Of a stretch of DNA of 64,000 bases, positions 54,301 to 62,299 are shown one piece after another. The number at the start of each line of letters is the position of its first letter. Position 1 is the first letter of the stretch. Below the pieces are notes generated by a model, which was not told the origin of the DNA, did no database searches, and saw only the letters and a list, made by a program, of their open reading frames with translations. Source of the DNA: Mesodorylaimus sp. YZB2_4 (taxonomy: Eukaryota; Nematoda; Enoplea; Dorylaimida; Dorylaimidae); NCBI GenBank assembly GCA_030248295.1, contig JASANH010000072.1, forward strand, positions 310,001 through 374,000, written 5' to 3'. The position numbers and the translations under genes are program-made.

Positions 54301-57300
54301 AAACGAGAGACTCAAACGCCTTCGTCACAGCCGCTAGAACTATCTAGCAGTGCATCGACTTCTCTGCCGACCCCTCCTTTGACAACAGCACCAGCAATCA
54401 CCATTAGCTTAACCTCTGCGACGTCCTTGCCCGCAGCAATGACGTCGAACGCAAAGCAGACTACAGTGAGTCAGTCTTCGACTACAGAGAAGGTCACAAC
54501 AGGCGCAGAAATCGTTCCGTCAACAAGTTCGCCTACTGAATTGCTGGCAGAACAATCGGTTGAAGCAAAAATCTCAGAGATAGAAGCCACAACTTCACCG
54601 TTCATACATTCGCCCCCAACATCGAACCTCGTTAGAGTGACTCCTGCTCTTCTGACCTCGACTGCATTGCAGACATTGTCAGCACTCACGACTGGAACAA
54701 CCTCCGCTGCGTTTTTGTCCACAAGTCCAAACCTATCCATGAATTTCACAACTGCAGTAGCAGCATCAACGCCATCCAAACAACCTGCCGGAGCAACCAC
54801 AAGAGGATCAACTGGAAGTGAGAGTCTGGTGACTACATTTGCTTCACAAGCCACCACATCGAAACGTGGGGTCTTAAGAATTCGGACTCCTTCACCGCCG
54901 CCGCAACTCGCAGACACAAGCAGCAATACTTTTGTGCATCTTTTGCAAACTAGTATCATGACGACTTCTCACTTTTTTAAAACAACAATGGCGAGCATAA
55001 GTACTGACACAACCACAGAAATGCCAACATCAATGTCAACCAAAGGGGCCGACAGTACCACGCAAGCTGATACGGAAGGATTAACCACAAAAACGAGCAC
55101 TGCTTATCCAAAAACGACCACATCAAAACGTGCAGTGAGGAGAATTCGAACTCCTTCTCTCTTGCCACTAACAACGAGCAGTACCACACATCTTGTCTCG
55201 ATTCCAATCATATCGACTTCTTCCATCGTAGAAACGACGTCTGCCCCGAGTGCTGAAGAACCCGCTGCAAGATCCTTATCCACTTCAGCCAAGTCGGCGA
55301 CACAGCTCCCGCCACAAGATGAGATCCTTGCCCAATCATCTTCTCACAAAATCTTACCCTCAACAACCGCATCGAATAAACTATTTATGCAAGACCCCAT
55401 GAAAACGACAGTCTCAGAGACAGAAACACTTCTGCAGCCCATTTATTCCTACAAAACATCAGATTTCAACAGACTGACTTCTACAGAGGCAGAAACCTCC
55501 ACGAGAGCGGTACCTACACTAGAGCCAATGTCACTATTATTATCAGCTTCAGAAACGAGCCTGTCGTTGTCAAGAGGAAGCACCAAAACTACAAGGGGCA
55601 ACTACATAACATATTCAACACCTAACAGAACCAGATCAGCCCCTCACACCAGGAGAGCATCTGCTGATACGGAGACTTCTAAATTTGATTTTCCGTCCTT
55701 GCCTACAACAAAACTGAATCAAGGTCCCCGCAGCACACGACAAAGTTCGCACAGACAATCTGGTATGCTCGAGCTCACGGCTGATCCACTCACCCTAACA
55801 TCACATTCAGCAACAAGCTGCAGCACTTCTTCAACTTCCAAAGATTCAACATTGGAAGATATTCCCCCTGCGAAAACTAGATCTTCATCTGTAAGCCCTT
55901 CTACCACAACTTATGCGAGGTCTTTAAAGACTCAAGGAATTCTCAGCACAACCGCCACCTTAGCTGCCTCATCTCTGTCCACTCCTACCCCAGTATACAC
56001 CAGAAGAACACATGCTTTCATGCTTGATACCACAACTCATGCTACATTTACCGCTAACGAGCAGACATTAACCAGCAGTTATTGGAAAGCCTTAAAGAAA
56101 AGAACAGCCAATGTGCCCATAGCCAACCCGACTTTTCCCACACTTGCAGCAGGATTATCTGATGAGACAAATCCCAAACAAAACGCAAACCAGCTGGTCA
56201 CGACTGACTTAACCTTAGTCAGTGAAACAGGAGGCAATCTAGCAAAATACGCTACTTTTATTGATGACATACTCTCCATCAATTCCAGCCCAATTGACAC
56301 GCCATTCCAGGCAATATCGGAAAGTACAGTTGCTCATGAGAGCTATCGTGAGGATGGGGTCGCAGGTCCAGAGGCAAAGGAGCGCATAGGCACTGATCCC
56401 ATGCCTCAAAAAGCAGCCTCGATAATTGGAGAAATGTCAAATTCAGTCACACAAGTAAAACCCATCAGCCTGCAGCCTGTCACCAGAGTCCAGCCCCCTG
56501 CAGAGACAACCGTTTACGTCCAAAAGTCCCCTGCCACTCAGCGAGCTGCAGTGACAAGGGCTAATGTCAATGAGGTTCCGAAAACAGAGGCAGAGTTTCG
56601 CACATTGTCAGACCTCGAATACCATTCAAACAACCAGAAAGATGACAGCGAAAGCACAATTAATCAGAGTCGATCGTTGTCAACGGAGCCTGATAACACT
56701 TCCGGCCAACAGGGCCCCTTGAATGCTCCAGACATTACTGGACGAGGCCAGCAGGGCCCCTTGAATGATCCCGACATTACTGGACGGCCCTTCTCTGTAG
56801 ACGTCGAAGCAAGATTTGAAATTACTGCTGATCGTGAGTCTAAAAAGACTACGAGCGATGAACCCGCACCTATCTCAAAAGAAAGCAGTTTACTGACGGA
56901 AAGCGCCATGAACACGCTTAAAAGATCTCCACCGTCGCAGTTGACCACGCCATTTTCAACCAAAGCATCCTCTAATGCACAGATTTCTAGTGCAACGCTA
57001 AACAAAGAAGGAGTGTCCTTGAATTCTTTGAGTATATTGCTTACAAACAGTCAGAACCTTACTGACAGACCGACCGTTTGGCCCAATCACGAGCTATTAA
57101 CAGCAGCTTCAAGGGCTCCTAGCGTCAAGAACCCGACGCTGGCGCCCCAAGGTGACAAAACGACGACACCAGGTACAGTATGACTTCTTTCTACAATACA
57201 GGTCTCTTATCGATACCTACTCTAACATGCCTAGACGTTTGCTTGTCATTGGAATGGGATGCATGGACCCAATGTAGTGTCACGTGCGGATCATCTATCA

Positions 57301-59073
57301 GAATAAGAAGCCGAAATCGACTGCCCACGGAGAATGCAACAGTTGAAGACTGTCCAGCTGAATCACAAAAAGAGACCTGCGATATTCCGCCATGCGTAAG
57401 AACCTCTGATTTTACGTGATCATAAACGGGATAATTATCTTTTATAGACCCCGATGACTGACATCGAGCAGGAAGCCACCCAAGTGATGATGAATGTGGG
57501 CTGTGTCTGGATTATCTTCGGTCTAGCCTGCTCTATTCTCGGATTCATCATCTTTAGGTAAGTTCCTTTGCTGAGGGCTAACACAGCAGAGCGTTACCAC
57601 GCCTGCTGAATTCATGTGCTTCAGGTCGACCTACTATCTGCAAGTCGTGCACGTCAACGAAGATATCAGCCTGCTGATCGCCCATGTGCTCGTCCTCTTT
57701 TTCGCCATGAGAGACGACTCCAAGTTCAGCCAAGTATGCAAGTCCAAACGGTAGAATCTATTCTTGAATGCGCTGCTTCTTTCCAGACTGTCTGCAAAAT
57801 GGCCTCGCTGGGTCTGCAGTACTTCTTCACAGTCTGTTACACGTTCAAAGCATTGGAGGCGCTGCACATTTTCACTGTTTTGACCAATGTGGTGATGGGG
57901 AACGGTGTCCTTTTCAACCTGAAAACGGCTATGGCATTGGGATGGGGTAAGGCAAATAAGGTTCAGTGTGTTGTCAAAAGTTCATGCTATTTGCTGCAGG
58001 TGTTCCGGCAGTACTGACGGCCATCACGGGAGTCACAATGTTCGACAGCCTGATGTCGGATTATTCGTAAGGGGTTTGCTGATGCCATTTCTGCCTCCAC
58101 AGGATTCAAATTGGACGCATTTAGGTGTTGGATCAACATCGGCAACACGTCGGCCATGTTTCTGTCAGCATTGCCCATATTCTCTTGCGCCTGGAGTGTT
58201 GCCATCCTTCTCGAAGCGACTGGCCATTGGAACGAGTACAGTAAATCGAATGTAATAAATTCCTGCAAGTAGGCACTTGGAGTTTTACTTTTCTCAGCTT
58301 CGAGGAGAAAAAAGATTGTTGTAGGCTAGCCCGTGCTGGATTGTTGTCTGTCCTCTCGGCGCAGTTTGTTTCGTGGCTTATGACTTTTTTGGGAATATAT
58401 TACCAACACGTTGCTTATTTCGCAATTATATTCGGTATCAACGCAGCTCTCGGCGTATTCATCTTTATGTATCACTTTCTCGCCAATCAGAAGGTGAGCT
58501 TAAGTTTATAGGGCACGGGCTTTTCTCGAATTTTGGCTTCGCGGACTCTAGCAGACATTTGGCGGTGCGAAATGGATGGCGATTGACCTGTTCAAGTAAG
58601 CGTGTGAGCGCCTAGCATGACGTCATGCGAGGCCCGTGACGAAATATAATAAAAAAATTCCCGAATAATTTATTAATACATTGAATTCATTCATTCAATG
58701 GACAACAAGAATAAAATTTAAGCAGATGAGTTCACCTTAATTCAAATTCATTTTTTGAACAGCTTTTCACTTTATTTTATTTCAATTCATTTCGTCGCCA
58801 GCCTCGCATCACGTCATTATACTAGGCGCGCACACGCTGACTTGGATAGGTCAATCGCCATCCATTTCGCAACGCCAAATGTCTGCAAGAGCCCGCGAAG
58901 CCGAAATGAGAGAAAAGCCGTGCCCTAATCTTTGTCGTTAACCTTATTCCTCACTCAGATGAATGCATACCCTGAACAGAACTGTGTCCATCAATTTATC
59001 GACTTTTTAGGTTAGACAACTTATTTTAAAGACATACCACTTTTGTTTCCCGAAGAAGGAAGCTGCGACTTGA
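48319..59073 (+). CDS. Gene E: three-CTLD mucin-TSP1-7TM receptor (complete)
   Basis: Sixteen exons: 48319-48379, 49743-50222, 50280-50483, 50647-50775, 50825-51337, 51790-51918, 52601-53098, 53162-57172, 57235-57395, 57448-57557, 57625-57733, 57787-57946, 58000-58066, 58125-58268, 58325-58493 and 59011-59073. The sum is 7,008 nt, exactly 2,336 codons with TGA. Exon 1 codes a signal peptide (MIRFLVVGVVIFSSSNSGEA). Order: CTLD II, short mucin, Cys exon, CTLD I, Cys linker, CTLD II, 1,336-codon mucin region, TSP1, 7TM, 20-residue tail (VRQLILKTYHFC then basic residues). All exons are open. The CTLD order differs from genes B and D. Predicted glycosylated surface receptor; ligand and signalling partner are not deducible. 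Confidence 0.9.
49743..50222 (+). CDS. Gene E exon: CTLD type II (first)
   Basis: 159 codons, phase 1-1: YNNVCYMIQL, TWANAASSC, GYSRPANF, VWLGALA, LSDYCWI and MICELG. Closely related to the exon at 52601. Confidence 0.83.
50280..50483 (+). CDS. Gene E exon: Cys head plus short mucin
   Basis: 67 codons, phase 1-1: GCGFSLNKCPES, ACDGTTCLFG, then a short Ser/Thr run. Counterpart of 18549-19088 in gene B but without the 15-aa repeats. Confidence 0.72.
50647..50775 (+). CDS. Gene E exon: small Cys exon
   Basis: 42 codons, phase 1-1, with LACGTSDSCLPPGG and TSCPGAGAG. It has no counterpart in genes B or D. The phases fit and it has good splice sites (TTTTCAG, GTAAGT), but it is called on position and frame alone. 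Confidence 0.6.
50825..51337 (+). CDS. Gene E exon: CTLD type I
   Basis: 170 codons, phase 1-1: KNKCYGLF, SWQDSYTRC, YGRAAVF, IWLGAES, LSDYCWK and MLCEFG. Confidence 0.83.
51613..51655. repeat. 14-bp perfect inverted repeat in an intron
   Basis: GACCTGGACGCTCT (51613-51626) is reverse-complemented at 51642-51655 with a 15-nt loop. It lies in the intron between the CTLD I and linker exons of gene E. Confidence 0.7.
51790..51918 (+). CDS. Gene E exon: Cys-containing linker
   Basis: 42 codons, phase 1-1: GCDLYSPPATCPHS at the start, TKCPVPGVCAFDL at the end. Counterpart of the linkers in B and D. Confidence 0.78.
52601..53098 (+). CDS. Gene E exon: CTLD type II (second)
   Basis: 165 codons, phase 1-1: YNNVCYLIRL, NWKNAAGHC, GYSRLAVF, VWLGAQT, LSDYCWM, MICELG. 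Confidence 0.84.
53162..57172 (+). CDS. Gene E exon: giant mucin-like region
   Basis: 4,011 bp (1,336 codons, phase 1-1). Cys head GCGYASIDCPS and ACDGTACLFGIT, then Ser/Thr-rich. Two short basic islands (KRGVLRIRTPSPPP, KRAVRRIRTPS) recall KKGRRITPLLPPP in gene B. A 14-residue unit GQQGPLN[A/D]PDITGR occurs twice near 56703-56790. The end is TTTPG before GTACAG. Confidence 0.85.
57235..57395 (+). CDS. Gene E exon: TSP1 module
   Basis: 161 bp: EWDAWTQCSVTCG, RIRSRNRLP, six Cys ending CDIPPC. It is followed only by TPMTDIEQEATQVMMN before TM1, so no GAIN domain can fit. Confidence 0.9.
57448..59073 (+). CDS. Gene E exons: 7TM domain and tail
   Basis: TM1 57448-57557 (GCVWIIFGLACSILGFIIF); TM2 57625-57733 (VHVNEDISLLIAHVLVLFF); TM3 57787-57946 (CKMASLGLQYFF, LEALHIFTVL); TM4 58000-58066 (GVPAVLTAITG); TM5 58125-58268 (CWINIGN); TM6-TM7 58325-58493 (GINAALGVFIFMYHFLANQK); tail 59011-59073. 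It matches the adhesion-GPCR pattern throughout. Confidence 0.9.
58511..58925. mobile_element. TA-flanked foldback (MITE-like) element
   Basis: 415 bp in the last intron of gene E. Terminal inverted repeats of about 135-138 bp (58511-58648 and 58788-58925) are about 85-90% complementary and begin GGGCACGG. Both ends are flanked by TA (58509-58510 and 58926-58927), the target of Tc1/mariner-type transposases. An AT-rich 140-bp centre has no coding capacity. Confidence 0.82.
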
Positions 59074-60027
59074 TCAACTTGATATTTAGAATATCTTATT
59101 TTCGTGCTTATTACAAGCACAAATGCGTATTTTTGCGCGTCTGATCGTGACCATAGAAAACATTGCACCAAAATGACATAAGATTTTGGATGACTGGATG
59201 TTTTGCATGCTGTGTCCTTTGTATCAGTGATATGCTAGCTAAACCGCAACTCGTTACCGTAATAACGCGTTATCTAAAAATGAATATCGTCACCGTTTCC
59301 ATTAATATCGGCCAAAAAGATGTCGTTACCGCGTTAAAAATCGGTAAGGTTAACGTTCATCAACACTACTTGTGGCTTCTAAATGTGATGGCACGGTGCG
59401 AGAGTGATTGGCTTACAAACTGTGCAACGAATGATAAGTTTGACTGCTTTTAACTTCGATGCTCCCTCTTTTGTGACAGCTCCCAGTCGCCCTTGATACT
59501 ACTCGTGAATCTGATTCGATTGATTGCACAACCCCTGCAAATGTTCTCGAAACCGACGCACAAATTAGAAAACAAGCCACAACTGACTTTTCACTTCATG
59601 CGACTCGATAGTATCCCAGTTTTATTTTGATATATCATTTCATTAATGAAGCTGAAACCAAAGGAATCAATGAATCGATTAGAGGACGACCATCCCCGCT
59701 CGCTGTGAGATCCCCAAAGACCTTTCAGCGCACGCACAGGCGAGTTCCTTATCCTTGTTTAGTATATCCATGACCCACTCGGTATTCAGACTAGGCAGCA
59801 CCATAAGAGCCAATGCTCTCTAGATATCTTCAGTATGTATTCCACACTGCTAGTAAGTGCACCGAAGGAAAGTACAGAGCCCTAGCAATCCAAAGCTGTT
59901 AGTAAAAAAGCATCGAATCGCAATAGCAAGTTGGTATCAAATCGTTCTTCAATGCCTCTCTGACCTTCTAGGAACCCTGCCAGGCGATAAATCAGCAGTT
60001 CACCCCGCACCCCGATCTCTGATAACT

Positions 60028-60165
60028 AGTGTCGGGTCTAGCGGGTCAAGGCGTCTGCCTCTCACGCCTTTTTTTGTATGCCGAAACCCGTTTTACCCGT
60101 AGCCGGCTAGCAGTGAAACCTTATAATCAGGGCTGTGCGGGGACTGGCACACACAGCAGCGTCCC
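60028..60165 (+). repeat. tRNA-like SINE head
   Basis: GTCGGGTCTAGCGGGTCAAG (A-box-like) and GTCTGCCTCTCACGCC, followed by a short T-run. The same block occurs at 4052. Confidence 0.5.
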
Positions 60166-60389
60166 TCTGCGTGTCTCCACTAGGAGCACCTCCAAGCGGG
60201 AGCGTCCTGGACAGGACACCCTCTTCCTCGAACGATGGCGGGTGGGCTTTGCACCCAGTCGGTGTTCGACAGCCGAGACTGTCTACTCGTTTGGGGTCCA
60301 TCTCTCCACTCGGAGCTCCTACGAGGTGGGACAGGGTGAGTCACCCACAGCCTGGCGTGAAAGTTTAGCGAAGGTTTACGGTCCGCAAA

Positions 60390-60490
60390 CCGGCCTCCAT
60401 CACCGGGGATCGAGCCCGGGACGAGTCCAGCCACTCGCTCCCAAGCAATACGGAGAGACGAATGCCGAACCGCTGCACCACCACGGCCCC
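60390..60490 (-). repeat. tRNA-derived SINE head, minus strand
   Basis: On the minus strand: GGCCGTGGTGGTGCAGCGGTTC (A-box-like), then GGGCTCGATCCCCGGTGATGG (B-box-like) about 60 bp later. The surrounding 60150-60480 is GC-rich and probably the SINE body. The overlapping open frames here are not called as genes. Confidence 0.55.
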
Positions 60491-60496
60491 TTGTCT

Positions 60497-60542
60497 GCCT
60501 CTCACGTTGGGTGCACACTCAAGTGCACCCAACGTGAGAGGC
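60497..60542. repeat. 20-bp perfect palindrome within SINE-like sequence
   Basis: GCCTCTCACGTTGGGTGCAC (60497-60516) is reverse-complemented at 60523-60542 around a 6-nt loop. It is followed by GTTCGACTCCCGCC, a B-box-like stretch. Confidence 0.85.
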
Positions 60543-60830
60543 GTTCGACTCCCGCCTCGGTAAAACATGATTGCCCAAATGTGTTCCTTAGCTCTCGAGC
60601 GCGCTATACAGTATGGGTATCGGCATGGATAAAGTATAACATGACCTAAGAATTATTTGAAAATATTTGCAGATACTGTAGTTACTACACGGTAAAAACC
60701 AGAAGTAGGTACGAAGTACTGATCTTGGCAAATTGCCCAACCTTCTCGGATGCTATCGACAAAGGCGATCGGTTGATAAAGCACGTGTTTCACTTTCAGA
60801 CAAGATTGCACTGCACATTCGCAAGATTCA

Positions 60831-62171
60831 CTACGATCGCTCCTTTCTTGCACCTTCATTCTCGCCTAGTTTTCGATGGCTTGTGGCTCGGTTTGCTGCT
60901 GCCCGCTTTCCCGCAGCCCTTTTTGGGCCCGCTGCGTTTGCCTCGCGTTTTCCAGTTGGAGCGCCATCGGCGTTCATTTGTGGCTTTGGTTTCGAAGCGC
61001 TCATTTTTTTGTTTTTCATCTGATCGTCGGCACCTGACTTCTGCCTTTTGCGGGTTCGAAATACGACCGCGACGATGACACTGACCAGAATCAGTGCGGC
61101 GACGAAACTGTTCAGAAAAATGGCCTAGATGGGAAACGACGAGTCACTGTCCTCCGAGTCTGCATTGGTGGTTGGAGGAACAACACGGGGACCCGTCGGG
61201 CCCGTTTTCGGGTCTGGCGAAAATCCAGGACGGCCATCTGTCTTTTGACCAGGACACTCGGTTTGCTTTGTCTTTAGACAGTTTTCATGGACCAGTTTGT
61301 GTTCTGGCCGTCCAGGTGGGGGTCCATCGCAACTGATGGTCACAGTCTTCCCAGCGTCTGTGCTCTGGCATTCTGTAGCTTGCCATCACCATTTACGACA
61401 AATGTCGCTGCAGTTGCTCGGGTGGCATTGGGCCGTGTTTTGGCTGGGAGGACTGTTGGTGCACTTGTCATCACCGAGTCTTGGCTGCCACCAACCAGGC
61501 CCGCAGTTGCCTTCGTTCGAATCGTGGAAATGGCACACTTCATCGTAGCGGCAACTGATGTGGTGCGTGATCTTGTCCAGGATGTTAGACTTTAGCTCGC
61601 TGTAGCTGCTGAGTTTAAATGATTCATCGCCAGTGAGCTTTTTGATGTGGTATTCGAACCCGGCGTCACTCTTGACAGGAATGTAGACAACATAGATTAG
61701 CGTGTTCGCTTTTCGAAGCTCATCGGCGGCCTCTTCAGCTGCTGGGCTGACAAACTTCTGGTCCGACTCCGACGTCCCATCAGTGATCACGATAATGACT
61801 TTCGTTGCACGCCTTCGAGCCATGATGAACATTTTGTTTTTGGTATTCTGGAGAGCGAGATCAAGTCGGAAGTCGCCTCCGCCAGTACCCATCGCTAGAG
61901 TTCTGACCAACGTTTCATTTGGGGTCAGATTGAGAAAAATTTGCGCGGACACAAAGTACTTGGCCGCGCCCACTCGAGAGTGATCGTCGTCCATGTCAAT
62001 GTGGTCTGGCGCCGCGTTCGCAATTGCCATCATGTGCACAAAGTCCTTCAGAACGCTGGCCGATTGGTCCAGGAGAAAGACGATGTCGCACGGGGCCTCG
62101 AATTTTTTGGCCTTGCAGCTGGGAGCAGCCAGAAAAGCGAGAACGGCCACGCACATCATCGAACGCTTCAT
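60831..62171 (-). CDS. VWA-domain type I membrane protein (two in-frame stops to be explained)
   Basis: Start MKRSMMCVAVLAFLAAPSC gives a signal peptide. A von Willebrand A domain follows (about residues 26-205) with MIDAS residues DQSAS (35-39) and ITDGTS (D131) and a GTGGGDF loop near residue 96; it should bind a divalent metal and a protein ligand. Seven Cys lie between about 207 and 258. The frame meets TGA at 61386-61388 and TAG at 61125-61127, but codes on in the same frame: more Cys (TISCDGPPPG, ENCLKTKQTECPG), a Pro-rich stretch, a transmembrane helix (IFLNSFVAALILVSVIVVAV), and a basic tail of about 70 residues ending at 60831. In-frame introns could remove both stops: a 39-bp GTAAAT...CACAG for the first, about 57-60 bp ending ATCTAG for the second. 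Otherwise it is a recent pseudogene or a shorter secreted protein. Divergently placed relative to gene E. Confidence 0.7.
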
Positions 62172-62244
62172 TTTGATTTTTCTGCTTTCTGTACTCGACT
62201 GTTTCGCCCGAACATGCGTTGGTTCTTTGATCTATGAAAAAAGA

Positions 62245-62286
62245 GACTGCATCCAACCGCGCCGTCACGCTGCCAGATTTTAAAAT
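62245..62286 (-). promoter_or_regulatory. Possible core promoter of the VWA gene
   Basis: On the minus strand TTTTAAAATC (62275-62286) lies about 30 bp before TGCAGTC (62245-62251), a TATA/initiator-like arrangement about 75 bp upstream of the ATG. Composition alone could produce it. Confidence 0.25.
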
Positions 62287-62299
62287 GAAGCCACCCCGT

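Noticed and set aside
60029-60649. A 206-codon frame and an overlapping 112-codon minus frame
   Set aside because: They lie in GC-rich SINE-like sequence with tRNA-like boxes and a perfect palindrome; composition explains the openness.
60831-62171. Apicomplexan TRAP-like adhesin
   Set aside because: The VWA plus transmembrane layout is similar, but there is no clear TSP1 repeat, the tail is basic rather than acidic with a terminal Trp, and the neighbouring genes are animal-type.
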